Positions 23,091 to 33,989 of a stretch of DNA of 64,000 bases are shown piece by piece. The position numbers were made by a program, and so were the translations under genes. The stretch comes from Acidobacteriota bacterium. GTDB taxonomy: Bacteria; Acidobacteriota; Terriglobia; Acidiferrales; UBA7541. Location: contig JABCZR010000025.1 of assembly GCA_013289585.1 (NCBI GenBank), positions 1 through 64,000 of the forward strand. The letters run 5' to 3'. Under the pieces are notes generated by a model. It was not told the origin of the DNA. It saw nothing but the letters and a program-made list of their open reading frames with translations, and ran no database searches. Position 1 is the first letter of the stretch. Every line of letters begins with the position of its first letter.

Positions 23091-24014
23091 ATGGCGTCTG
23101 ATTCTGCGAGTGAAACTCTCAATCTTGAAAAGGAGCAGAGGCAGGAACGCCTGCAGTGGGTTTTCTATGGCGTCGGTTCCATGCTCTTGGTGGTCTGTGG
23201 CTTTTATCTTCAAGAGAGTGTTGAGCTTCGCGTACTTCACGCCTACGGCCTCACCGTGCTCACTTATGGTGCCCTCATCTATGTTGAAGAATTTCAGCAT
23301 CTCAAAAGATTGTGGTTGTGGAAGGGCGTTCTAGCGACGATACCGCTGCACATCGTGTTTCTAGCTGGCTTGTTTTGGTGGGACGCACAAGGCCCCCTGA
23401 GTCCGGGATACATCCTTGCGAATAGAATTTTGTCGTTCTTCGTAGCTGAGATGGTTATATTCAGTTTGGTCATCGACCATTTCCAGGCAAGTGCATCGCC
23501 TGACGAACCGCCACGCAAACTCACGCGTCTCCTGCCTTGGCAAAACAAACCAAAGGCGAAGATCGAAAGAATCATCACGCTGGGCGGTGAAAGTGGAGAC
23601 GACTCTGACCCCGCAAGAGAGTCGAGGCGGAACTATTTACGATGGTTCTTCTGGGGTGTCAGCGCAATTCTACTGGTGAGCTATCTGCTATGGGGACCCG
23701 TCACCAGCAGAACGGGACTGTACATAATCAAAGTCGGCCTGCTGACAATTCTCAGCTATGGTCATCTCTTGTATGTGGAAGAAAAGGATGAACTCACGTC
23801 ACCGTGGCTTTGGGCGACAGTCTTAGTTGCGCTTCCATTTCAAGTGGCACTCATTGGGATAATCGTCGCAATCGACCGGCTGGCGCCCTATCTCGCTCCA
23901 AATCCCATTGTGTTCCTTTTCATAGTTTGGGTGGCCGCTTGGGTAGAGAAACGATTGATGGCCCAAATTACTGATGACTACCGGCCATGGGGTCCAGGTT
24001 TTCTGACTTCGTAG
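23091..24014 (+). CDS. Membrane protein with two homologous halves, unknown function
   Basis: ATG 23091 is the likely start (307 residues); the longer frame to 22947 crosses the kdsA promoter region and looks non-coding. Each half has about four membrane segments. They share a pattern: RLQWVFYGVGSMLLVV ... YGALIYVEEFQHLKRLWLWKGVL in the first, and NYLRWFFWGVSAILLVSYLL ... YGHLLYVEEKDELTSPWLWATVL in the second. This indicates an internal duplication around a YG-x-L-x-YVEE-x(4)-L/S-x-WLW motif. A charged cytoplasmic linker lies between. No family recognised. Confidence 0.75.
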   Translation: MASDSASETLNLEKEQRQERLQWVFYGVGSMLLVVCGFYLQESVELRVLHAYGLTVLTYGALIYVEEFQHLKRLWLWKGVLATIPLHIVFLAGLFWWDAQGPLSPGYILANRILSFFVAEMVIFSLVIDHFQASASPDEPPRKLTRLLPWQNKPKAKIERIITLGGESGDDSDPARESRRNYLRWFFWGVSAILLVSYLLWGPVTSRTGLYIIKVGLLTILSYGHLLYVEEKDELTSPWLWATVLVALPFQVALIGIIVAIDRLAPYLAPNPIVFLFIVWVAAWVEKRLMAQITDDYRPWGPGFLTS

Positions 24015-24152
24015 TTTCTCAAGCCCTGATTTAACGCGGAAATCGGAAACTAGCCCCGCTACCAGAATAAATGCAGAACCAAGCCGTCGGATTGCGGTGT
24101 CATCGAACGGGAAAGTCTCGCAATTCTTGAACGACACCGATCATCAGATAGG

Positions 24153-26198
<2,046 letters not shown>

Positions 26199-26666
26199 AT
26201 GAAATCCACTATTCGAATGACATCGGTTACGCTTCTGCTCTTCTGTGCGCTGGCGCTTGGCCTCTCCGCTCTAGCGCAACAATCCGTGCAAACCGGTCTC
26301 CGACCACCCGCAGCTTACGACGTCAGCCGCGAAGGTTCGCTGGTCGGTACTGTGGTCAAGTTTGAGGCCGCATCCGCCACTCCCCCGATAGGAGCCCATC
26401 TGTTGCTCCAGACGGCTTCCGGACAGATGGACGTGCATGTCGGCAATGCCAAGCTACTCCAGGCCAGCCACCTCTCATTAAACGCAGGCGATTCCGTTCG
26501 AATCGTTGGCGAAAACCTGTCTTTGGGCGACACGACGTTTTTCGCCGCGCGCATCGTGCAAAAGGGCACCCAAGCCGTGGCCGTCCGCAATTCGAAAGGT
26601 TTTGCTCTTCTTCCCACATCTGCGATGACCCATGACCAGCTCGAAGCACTGCGGGGTGCGCGATGA
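26199..26666 (+). CDS. Exported protein of unknown function
   Basis: 155 residues with a signal peptide (MTSVTLLLFCALALGLSALAQ). GGGGAAGGG-like purine run just upstream serves as ribosome site. The mature part looks like a small beta-barrel (GSLVGTVVKFEAAS, HLLLQTASGQMDVHVGNAK, LNAGDSVRIVGENLSLGD), reminiscent of OB-fold DNA/metal-binding periplasmic proteins such as DUF5666. Overlaps the following lipoprotein gene by ATGA, so they are a coupled pair. Confidence 0.8.
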   Translation: MKSTIRMTSVTLLLFCALALGLSALAQQSVQTGLRPPAAYDVSREGSLVGTVVKFEAASATPPIGAHLLLQTASGQMDVHVGNAKLLQASHLSLNAGDSVRIVGENLSLGDTTFFAARIVQKGTQAVAVRNSKGFALLPTSAMTHDQLEALRGAR

Positions 26667-28285
26667 AACGCCTGGCCCTGGTCTTCGCGGCAGCTGCCGC
26701 TCTCTGGAGCGCCGCCTGCAGTGGCGGCTCCGGTAATAACATCACTCCGCCGCCCCCCAACGGCACCTTCACCCTTGCCAGTCTCAGCGGCACCTACGCT
26801 TTCGTCACCAACGGCGAAGTGTTCGCCAACGGTGCGGTCACTGCCACTCCCCTCGCGCGAACCGGCAGTTTCATTGCGGACGGGCAAGGTGGCATCAAGG
26901 GTGGCGTCGAGGATGTAGCTCAACCCGGCGCTCTCCCGAGCCTGGCGATCCCTATCACCGGCGGCAGCTATACGATAAGCGCAGATGGTCGAGGGACACT
27001 CACGCTAAATTTGAATGCAAATGGTGTTGCATCTTCCATCACTTTCGGGATCACCCTGACTTCTGTCTCCGGTGGCCTGCTGATCGATGAGACTTCGACT
27101 TCCTCTCAGGCTTCGACCGGCAGCGGAAATTTCATCCAACAAAATACGGCCCTGTGCGCGAGCCCAATGACTTCTGTTGCGGGTCCTTACGTTTTCGACT
27201 TTTCCGGGTTCGATGGGGGCGGATTTCCTGCATCTCTAATCGGCGAATACACAGTCAGCGGCGGCGTAATCACCACCGGCTTTACGGATGTGAATGACAA
27301 CTTCGCTCTCAGCAGTGGGGCGATTACCGGGAGTTTTGGCACGGATGGCGCGAATGCCGCCGGACCGACGCTTTGTGGGCGCGGCTTGGCGCAGATTGCC
27401 GGAGCAGCTTACGTGTACTATGTCGTGAGTCCGACACGCGTAAGACTCATCAGCGCGGGCACCAGCGGTTCCATGCTAACCGGCGACGCCATTGCGCAAA
27501 GCAATCTTCCGGCCAATGTGAACGCTATCAACGGTGGTTTTGTGTTTATCGCCGCCGGCTCGTCTTCCGCGGGCGGCGGGATCACGCGCATCGGCCGGTT
27601 TACTGCCGCCGGCTCGTCTACCCTCACCGATGTCCTCCAGGACACCAACAATTCCGGCAAGTTCTTCCAGACAAATTCCACGACCAGCACAAACATCACG
27701 TTTGATCCCACTTTCGGTCGCGGAACCTTCAGCTTCACAGACCCGCAGTTTCCCAGCGCTCCGTCGATCTTCATTTTCTATTTGAGTTCGGCAACCCAAG
27801 GCGTAGTTCAGGAAGTGACCGTTTCAAGCGGCGCGCTTGTCGCTGTTGACGATGGCACCCTTGCCGCGCAATCCGGCGGCCCCTTCACCACCAGCAACGT
27901 TACCGGTCCTTACGCGCTCAATTGGAGCGGTTTGAGCTTTCAGCAGAACGGCCAGTTTGTCGATGAAGAAGATCTCGTCGGACAGGTCGCCATCTCCAAT
28001 TTGTTCCTGACAGGCACTTCGGACATTTTTCAATTCACAAACGGCGTACCGGTGACCAACCTCGCGACCGCCGGCAAGATCGCTTTCGCCGGGGATGGCA
28101 CAGGAGGAGATGGATCGGGGTCCAGTGGACTCCGAAATACCATGCCCATCAGCCTGAACGGTTCTTCGCAGATCCAGTTCGTGATTTACTTCGTGAACCC
28201 ACAATTGGCTTACTTCACCAATAACAGCAATTCCAGCACGACTCGTATTGTCGCCGGAGTGCTGCAGGCACAGCAGCAGCCCTAG
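26663..28285 (+). CDS. Large lipoprotein of unknown function
   Basis: 540 residues. Signal peptide ending in a lipobox (WSAAC, Cys19) followed by a Gly/Ser/Pro linker. The rest consists of repeated beta-rich blocks starting LSGTYAFVTNG, VAGPYVFDFSG, INGGFVFIAAG and VTGPYALNWSG. At least four copies of a G-x-Y/F-x-F type unit suggest a repeated sandwich domain. Such proteins are frequent in Acidobacteria. No enzyme motif seen; likely displayed on the envelope. A hairpin terminator follows. Confidence 0.82.
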   Translation: MKRLALVFAAAAALWSAACSGGSGNNITPPPPNGTFTLASLSGTYAFVTNGEVFANGAVTATPLARTGSFIADGQGGIKGGVEDVAQPGALPSLAIPITGGSYTISADGRGTLTLNLNANGVASSITFGITLTSVSGGLLIDETSTSSQASTGSGNFIQQNTALCASPMTSVAGPYVFDFSGFDGGGFPASLIGEYTVSGGVITTGFTDVNDNFALSSGAITGSFGTDGANAAGPTLCGRGLAQIAGAAYVYYVVSPTRVRLISAGTSGSMLTGDAIAQSNLPANVNAINGGFVFIAAGSSSAGGGITRIGRFTAAGSSTLTDVLQDTNNSGKFFQTNSTTSTNITFDPTFGRGTFSFTDPQFPSAPSIFIFYLSSATQGVVQEVTVSSGALVAVDDGTLAAQSGGPFTTSNVTGPYALNWSGLSFQQNGQFVDEEDLVGQVAISNLFLTGTSDIFQFTNGVPVTNLATAGKIAFAGDGTGGDGSGSSGLRNTMPISLNGSSQIQFVIYFVNPQLAYFTNNSNSSTTRIVAGVLQAQQQP

Positions 28286-28316
28286 AATTCAACTCGCTCG
28301 CAGTTTTTCTGAAGTA

Positions 28317-28356
28317 GCCCGCCCCGCGGAGTCACCGCTGGGCGGGTTTTATTTTT
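28317..28356 (+). terminator. Intrinsic terminator after the lipoprotein gene
   Basis: CCCGCC (28318-28323) pairs with GGCGGG (28341-28346), with further pairing inside (GCGG/CCGC), followed by TTTTATTTTT. It lies between convergent genes and overlaps the end of kdsB. Confidence 0.8.
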
Positions 28357-29089
28357 GCAGCAACTTCTCCACACGCGCCACGTCTTCCGGCACGTCCACG
28401 CTTACCGCGTCGTGCTCCACTTCCGCTACGCGGATCTTCCAGCCATTCTCCAGCCACCTCAATTGTTCCAACTGCTCGATGCGTTCCAGTTCTCCTGGCG
28501 GCAGTGTCGGATATTCCAGAAGCGCTTCGCGGTCGAACACATACAGCCCGAGATGCTTCAAGTGCCGCGCCAGCACTTTGCTTCCCGTGTCCCGCACCCA
28601 CGGAATCGGCGCGCGCGAAAAATAAATGGCATTGCCTTCGAAATCCAGCACCGTCTTCACTACGTTCGGATCCATGATATCTGCCGGCGTCTTGATCGGC
28701 GTGGCCACCGTAGCAATCGAAGCAGGCGGCTCTTCCAGAAGGGAAGTGACCGCGGTATCCACCGCCGCCGGATCCAGCAACGGCTCATCTCCTTGCACGT
28801 TTACGAAGACATCCCCTTCCACGTGCGCGGCCACCTCCGCCACGCGTTCCGTTCCCGTGCGGTGGTCCGAACGCGTCAGGCGCACTTCGCCGCCGAATGC
28901 TTCCACTGCTTTCACAATCCGTTCATCATCGGTGGCCACAATTACCTGGTTCACGCGCTGGGCCAGCCTGGCTCGCTCGAACACACGTTGAATCATGGGC
29001 TTCCCACCAATCAAGGCCAGCGGCTTGCCCGGCAAGCGCGTCGAACCATACCGTGCTGGGATCACCACCACGACCTTCGCCAAACTCAT
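28349..29089 (-). CDS. kdsB: 3-deoxy-manno-octulosonate cytidylyltransferase
   Basis: 246 residues, usual length. Nucleotidyltransferase start VVVIPARYGSTRLPGKPLA, then VIVATDDERI, GTERVAEVA, VNVQGDEPLLDP (metal-binding Asp), and FEGNAIYFSRAPIPW followed by KHLGLYVFDREAL. Activates KDO with CTP to CMP-KDO for lipid A glycosylation. Same strand as pyrG and the kdsADC genes, but separated from pyrG by two plus-strand genes, so not in one transcript. Confidence 0.96.
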   Translation of the reverse strand: MSLAKVVVVIPARYGSTRLPGKPLALIGGKPMIQRVFERARLAQRVNQVIVATDDERIVKAVEAFGGEVRLTRSDHRTGTERVAEVAAHVEGDVFVNVQGDEPLLDPAAVDTAVTSLLEEPPASIATVATPIKTPADIMDPNVVKTVLDFEGNAIYFSRAPIPWVRDTGSKVLARHLKHLGLYVFDREALLEYPTLPPGELERIEQLEQLRWLENGWKIRVAEVEHDAVSVDVPEDVARVEKLLQK

Positions 29090-29320
29090 TTCGTCTCTTA
29101 CCCCACTCGCGGGGAATAACTTACTTACTCCCCCGGTTTAGCCCAATGGAGGAGTTCCCCTGCGGCGATGCTATCACACGCCATTCGCTCCAGCCGGCGT
29201 ATCCATATGTGCGATTTTGCACATCCGCGAATTGCGCTTGTTTTCGGGAAAACGAGTGATAGAATTCCCGGGAGTCCCAACCGCGCGGCCGTCCTGGGGA
29301 TCCAGGATGATGGGGGTGCC

Positions 29321-30397
29321 GTGAAATGCGATCAGCAGGTTACCGTATTCAGGTCACGGTCTGAGTCAGTTCGTATTCTGATCTATTCCTTCCGTATCGT
29401 GCTGGTTGTTTGCCTGTTCGCTTGCCATACGCTTTCACCCGCTGCCGCGCAATCCCTCTCCGACGAAAACAAACCCAAGGAAGCTGTAAAGCAAGATGGA
29501 GCCAGGAAGGACGACGTCCGCAGGAATACTCCCGGCATGTCCTTCAAGCCCGGGCAGCTCATGAAGATGGACGTTGACCTTGCCTTGGTGAATGTCACCG
29601 TCACCGACCCTTACAACCGCCTGGTCACCGGGCTGGAGCCCGACAACTTTCGCATCTTTGAGGATAACGTCGAGCAGGAAGTGGTTACCTTCTCCGCCGA
29701 AGACGTGCCGATTTCCATCGGCGTGATTTTTGATTTCAGCGGCAGCATGTCCAACAAAGTAAGCAAAGCGCGCGAGGCCGCCATCCAGTTCTTCAAGACT
29801 GCCAACCCACAGGATGAATTCTTTCTGGTCAGCTTCAACGAGCGCGCGGAGCTGACCAGTTCGTTCACCAACAGCGTCGAAGATCTGCAGAGCCGGATGA
29901 TGCTCACGGCTCCCAAGGGCCGGACCGCGCTGCTTGACGCGCTTTATCTCGGCCTCAGTGAGATGAGGGGTGCACACAACGCCAAACGCGCCTTGCTCAT
30001 CCTATCGGATGGAGGCGATAATCATAGTCGCTACAACGAAAGCGATATCAAGCGGTTGGTGAAGGAAGCGGATACCCAGCTCTATGCGATCGGCATATTC
30101 GATCCGCTCGGCCTTCGCAATCGCACCACGGAAGAGCTCAACGGCCCCTCGCTTCTGAGCGAAGTTACGGAAATGACGGGCGGCCGGGTCTTTGGAGTTG
30201 AAAAGCTGGAAGAGCTTCCGGACATTGCTTCGAAAATCGGCATGGAGCTGCGAAATCAATATGTCCTCGGCTATCGACCAAGCAACAAGGCTCATGACGC
30301 GCGCTGGCGCAAGGTCAAAATCAAATTGCGCGCACCCAAGGGACTTCCTCCCCTCAGCGTCTATTCAAAGACAGGATATTACGCTCCCAGCCACTAA
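29321..30397 (+). CDS. Exported VWFA-domain protein (acidobacterial type), copy 1
   Basis: I take GTG 29321 (358 residues), after a G-rich stretch that can serve as ribosome site, because it places a signal peptide near the start (hydrophobic LIYSFRIVLVVCLFACHTL). The frame extends upstream to 29168 without support. VWFA fold with metal-site DFSGSMSNKVS (MIDAS DxSxS), TALLDALYLGLSEM, LLILSDGGDNHSRYN and a conserved N-terminal VNVTVTDPYNRLVTGLEPDNF block. The C-terminal ELRNQYVLGYRP and SKTGYYAP are shared with the next gene. Fits the VWFA-related family described for Acidobacteria. Probably protein-protein interaction at the cell surface. Confidence 0.85.
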   Translation: MKCDQQVTVFRSRSESVRILIYSFRIVLVVCLFACHTLSPAAAQSLSDENKPKEAVKQDGARKDDVRRNTPGMSFKPGQLMKMDVDLALVNVTVTDPYNRLVTGLEPDNFRIFEDNVEQEVVTFSAEDVPISIGVIFDFSGSMSNKVSKAREAAIQFFKTANPQDEFFLVSFNERAELTSSFTNSVEDLQSRMMLTAPKGRTALLDALYLGLSEMRGAHNAKRALLILSDGGDNHSRYNESDIKRLVKEADTQLYAIGIFDPLGLRNRTTEELNGPSLLSEVTEMTGGRVFGVEKLEELPDIASKIGMELRNQYVLGYRPSNKAHDARWRKVKIKLRAPKGLPPLSVYSKTGYYAPSH

Positions 30398-30422
30398 CTT
30401 TCGGGTTCGAGCATTTTCTGCC

Positions 30423-31412
30423 ATGCGAAAACTTTCTCTCCCTTTCTTCGCACTATTTTTGCTGGCTACCACAGCCTTGGGACAAATCCCCCTGCCCGGA
30501 CCGCCGCCACCGCCGCCTCCTCCTGGCGCGGCGACGAACTCTGGCAAGCAGGGCGCCGGAATCAAGGTGGATGTTAATCTGGTCGTCCTTCACACTTCGG
30601 TTCTCGACGACCGGGGACGGTTCGCGGACGGCTTGAAGCAGGATAATTTTCGCGTGTTCGAGGACAAGGTTGAACAAAAGCTTTCTGTCTTCAAGCGCGA
30701 GGACGTCCCCGTCAGTATGGGTCTGGTCATTGATAACAGCGGTAGCATGCGTGAGAAGCGTCCACGCGTGAATGAAGCAGCTCTGACGCTCGTACAAGCC
30801 AGCAACCCGCGCGACGAAGCGTTCGTCGTCAATTTCAATGACGACTTCTATCTCGATCTGGATAAGGATTTCACCAGCAGCATACCGGAGTTGAAGGAAG
30901 CTTTGGAGCGGATTGATTCCCGAGGTAGCACCGCGCTTCGCGATGCCATCATCGGCTCACTGGATCATCTCAAAAAAGGCACCAAGGACAAGAAGGTATT
31001 GCTCGTAGTCACCGACGGCGAAGACAATGCCAGCCACAACTCACTGGAAAAAACGCTTCGCGAAATTCAGAAAACCGACACGGTGATCTACACCATCGGC
31101 CTCCTCAGCAGTGAGGGCAAGAAAGAAGCCAAGCGTGCCAAAAAGGTTCTCCAGGAAATTGCGGCGGCCTCCGGCGGCGTCGCTTACTTCCCGGAAAGCG
31201 TCGACGACGTTCACAGCATCTGCGAACAAGTGGCGCACGACATCCGCAATCAATACATCCTCGCCTATTATCCTACGAATGCGCGCCGCGACGGCTCTTT
31301 CCGTGCCGTAAACGTGGACGTGATCCCTCCGCGTGGCCGTGGCAAACTCACCGCGCGCACACGTAACGGCTACTACGCCCCCGGCTCCCCCACTACGGCC
31401 ACCGGTAACTGA
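30423..31412 (+). CDS. Exported VWFA-domain protein (acidobacterial type), copy 2
   Basis: ATG 30423 (MRKLSLPFFALFLLATTALGQ) gives a clean signal peptide; 329 residues. A run of proline follows (PGPPPPPPPPG). Conserved block VVLHTSVLDDRGRFADGLKQ, MIDAS site VIDNSGSMREKRP, STALRDAIIGSLDHL, LLVVTDGEDNASHNS, and ending DIRNQYILAYYPTN and ARTRNGYYAPG. It starts 25 bases after copy 1 ends and is clearly a paralogue of it, so the two are likely one transcription unit from a tandem duplication. Confidence 0.87.
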   Translation: MRKLSLPFFALFLLATTALGQIPLPGPPPPPPPPGAATNSGKQGAGIKVDVNLVVLHTSVLDDRGRFADGLKQDNFRVFEDKVEQKLSVFKREDVPVSMGLVIDNSGSMREKRPRVNEAALTLVQASNPRDEAFVVNFNDDFYLDLDKDFTSSIPELKEALERIDSRGSTALRDAIIGSLDHLKKGTKDKKVLLVVTDGEDNASHNSLEKTLREIQKTDTVIYTIGLLSSEGKKEAKRAKKVLQEIAAASGGVAYFPESVDDVHSICEQVAHDIRNQYILAYYPTNARRDGSFRAVNVDVIPPRGRGKLTARTRNGYYAPGSPTTATGN

Positions 31413-31485
31413 CGATTTTCCTGTTTTGCCGATGCGGGGTACGTTACATCGTGCCCTTTAGTATTTCAGTTGTGTGAGTCGCCTG

Positions 31486-32457
31486 CTACTGAGGCTTTGG
31501 CAGCTGCAGAATCATTCCGCCGCCCTGTCCCGTTTGCACCGTCGGCAACTGGCCGTTCCACTTGTCGATCAGCGCGCGATTGTTTTCAATCCGCCGTAAC
31601 TCCAACAGTTGCGGAGTCAGCGAATTCTGCCGGATGCGATTGGCATCCGCTTCGCCCTGAGCGCGCGTTACAAGCGATCTGGCGTCGCCCTCGGCCTCCG
31701 CGATTTTCTTTGCGGCTTCCGCCTGCGTCGTTGCCAGTTCGTTTCGAGCTCGTTCCGCTTGTTGAATCGCTTGGGCCTTCGCGGTAATTGCCGTGGCGAT
31801 TACCGTCGGCACGCGCGGCGCGCCGATAAAGCCGAATTGCTGCACGCCCACGCCCACCGGCGAAAGTTTCTGCTCGATTTTCGTCTCGACTTTGCCCAGA
31901 AACTCCGCTTTTTTCTCGCCGTAGATATCTTCCACCACATACGTGGAAGCTACTTCGTTCAGCGAGTTGCGTACCACGTCGCGCAGAATTCCGTGCGTAA
32001 ACATCTCCATGTCCGATACGCGGTATTTCACGTAGAAGTCCGGCACTTTCGAAGGCTCGATCGCATACGAGAGCGAAACGTCCACGAAGATTTCCATTCC
32101 TTCCTTGGAATTGAAGCCCATCTCTTCGTTGATGGGATGTCCTTCGTTGGTGTCTTTAGTCCATTTCACCGTCTGCACGTAGGTGGGGAATTCAATAATC
32201 TGCGTGCTCAAGGGCGAATACACAACCCAGCCGGTGCGCACAGGTATTTCCGACGCTCCGCGCTGCTTGCCGGCAAGGTTAATCTCCACACCCACGTGTC
32301 CTGCCTCGATGCGCGTCACGCGGAGGAGAAAAACTCCCAGCAGAAGCACGACAACGAGAACACCGACGGCGATGGCCGCAAACGTCAGCGCCGGGCCACC
32401 ACGCTTCATTTCAAATGCACCTTCGTCACGTCCACCACCCTTCCTGAACATATCCAT
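31486..32457 (-). CDS. SPFH/prohibitin-family membrane protein
   Basis: ATG 32457 is chosen because GGGAGG lies 7 bases upstream. 323 residues. A short basic cytoplasmic start, one membrane segment (LTFAAIAVGVLVVVLLLGVFLL), then a prohibitin/band-7 domain (about 55-240: VTRIEAGHVGVEINLAGKQR, VRTGWVVYSPLSTQIIEF, FVDVSLSYAIEPSKVPDFYV) and a coiled coil rich in Ala/Glu (AERARNELATTQAEAAKKIA). Family members form membrane-associated rings that regulate proteases or organise lipids. Function here is not set by neighbours. Confidence 0.9.
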   Translation of the reverse strand: MDMFRKGGGRDEGAFEMKRGGPALTFAAIAVGVLVVVLLLGVFLLRVTRIEAGHVGVEINLAGKQRGASEIPVRTGWVVYSPLSTQIIEFPTYVQTVKWTKDTNEGHPINEEMGFNSKEGMEIFVDVSLSYAIEPSKVPDFYVKYRVSDMEMFTHGILRDVVRNSLNEVASTYVVEDIYGEKKAEFLGKVETKIEQKLSPVGVGVQQFGFIGAPRVPTVIATAITAKAQAIQQAERARNELATTQAEAAKKIAEAEGDARSLVTRAQGEADANRIRQNSLTPQLLELRRIENNRALIDKWNGQLPTVQTGQGGGMILQLPKPQ

Positions 32458-32554
32458 CACAATCCTCCCTCGTCTCAATGAACATGCGATCTAGGTATCC
32501 AGTGTATGGTCTCACGCATAAGGAAGTCGTGATGGAGCTAATCCGCTGGTCCAC

Positions 32555-33796
32555 TCATTTCCGGCGTGTGAATGCAGAGAGATCCGTGGGATCTGAAGGA
32601 GCGCTACGAATAGGAATGGTACGAATCTCGCCCAAAAAGCTCTTTCCGTGCGGAATTGTTCCGCCGAAATTTTCAGCGATGGTCTCGCCCATGTCCGCGA
32701 GGGTAGAGCGGACTCCAAGATTTGCTCCGGCCCCGCTGCCGGGCGAGTAGGCGAGAATCGGAACGTACTCGCGCGAGTGGTCGGTAGTCGGCCAGCGCGG
32801 ATCGGGATCGCAGCCGTGGTCGGCGGTGATCATCAGGAGGTCGGAAAAACTTAGCAACGGTAAGAAATCCGCCACCCAGAGATCGAATTCTTCGAGCGAT
32901 TTCGCAAATCCTTCAACGTCTTTGCGGTGGCCATACAGCATGTCGAAATCCACCAGGTTGCAGAAAATCAGGCCGCTCGTGCGCTCGCTGGCGGCTACGG
33001 TCAGCTTTTCCATGCCGTCGACGTTGCCTTTCGTGGTGACGTACTCGTTGACCCCGCGGCCATTGTAGATGTCGTGAATTTTGCCGATGCCAAAGACGCG
33101 CACTCTGCACTCGGCGAGGACGTCCATCAACATGGGTCTTGGCGGATCGACGGCGTAATCGTGCCGTCGCGTGGTGCGCACGAAGTTTCCCGGAGTGCCG
33201 GTGAAGGGCCGGGCAATTACTCTTCCGACGCGATGGGGGCCGTCCAGCAGTTTTCGGGCGATTTCACACATGCGATAGAGCTCAGCGATCGGAACAATGT
33301 CTTCATGCGTGGCGATCTGAAACACGCTGTCTCCTGACGTGTAAACGATGGGTTTGCCAGTCCGAACGTGCTCTTCACCCAGTTCCTTGATGATTTCCGT
33401 TCCCGATGCCGGCTTATTCCCAATGGTTTTTCTGCCAATCGCCTTTTCGAACTCTTCGATCAACTCCTTGGGGAATCCATTCTTGTAAACAGGAAAGGCT
33501 TGATCCAGCCATACTCCTGCCATTTCCCAGTGTCCTGTCGTGGTGTCTTTTCCTGGTGAGCGGGTTGCTCCTTTTCCATAGGCCCCGAGTGGAGCCGCCG
33601 CCGGAGTCTGGAATTTCAGCGGCGCGATATTAGCGAGTCCGAGCCGAACCAGGTTGGGGATTTTCAGGGGACGGGATTCCGCGATGTGCCCCAGAGTGCT
33701 TCGTCCGACGTCGCCATAGTCGGCCGCATCGGGAAGTTCGCCAATTCCCACACTATCCAGCACGATCCAGAAAATTCTTTCGAATTCGTGCATCAT
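32555..33796 (-). CDS. deoB: Phosphopentomutase
   Basis: 413 residues. Alkaline-phosphatase-like metalloenzyme: IFWIVLDSVGIGELPDA (metal Asp), GKDTTTGHWEMAGV, GNKPASGTEII, YTSGDSVFQIA (Thr that is phosphorylated), GRVIARPFTG, FCNLVDFDMLYGHRKD, MITADHGCDPD and TDHSREYVPIL (metal His/Asp). Interconverts ribose- and deoxyribose-1- and 5-phosphates in nucleoside salvage. Transcribed alone here; no deoA, deoC or deoD is adjacent. Confidence 0.96.
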   Translation of the reverse strand: MMHEFERIFWIVLDSVGIGELPDAADYGDVGRSTLGHIAESRPLKIPNLVRLGLANIAPLKFQTPAAAPLGAYGKGATRSPGKDTTTGHWEMAGVWLDQAFPVYKNGFPKELIEEFEKAIGRKTIGNKPASGTEIIKELGEEHVRTGKPIVYTSGDSVFQIATHEDIVPIAELYRMCEIARKLLDGPHRVGRVIARPFTGTPGNFVRTTRRHDYAVDPPRPMLMDVLAECRVRVFGIGKIHDIYNGRGVNEYVTTKGNVDGMEKLTVAASERTSGLIFCNLVDFDMLYGHRKDVEGFAKSLEEFDLWVADFLPLLSFSDLLMITADHGCDPDPRWPTTDHSREYVPILAYSPGSGAGANLGVRSTLADMGETIAENFGGTIPHGKSFLGEIRTIPIRSAPSDPTDLSAFTRRK

Positions 33797-33989
33797 TTGA
33801 CTCCTCTCCCCCGTTGCCGTGGGTCTTTACCTGTTTCGAGCGTAGTCGCTGGGACCGGTTTATGCCAGCGCCGGATGCTCGTCGATCTGCGCAGTTCTTA
33901 CTATCCCCTGCGTTGTTGTACAGTGTATTCCATCAGCGGGTGAACTATTTTCCTTCGACATGCGTAGTACAGGATAGTGGAGGTGTGCG

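Noticed and set aside
24012-24052. Hairpin TAGTTTC...GAAACTA between convergent genes
   Set aside because: Stem is interrupted by a 7-base bulge and has no T-run; not strong enough to call a terminator.
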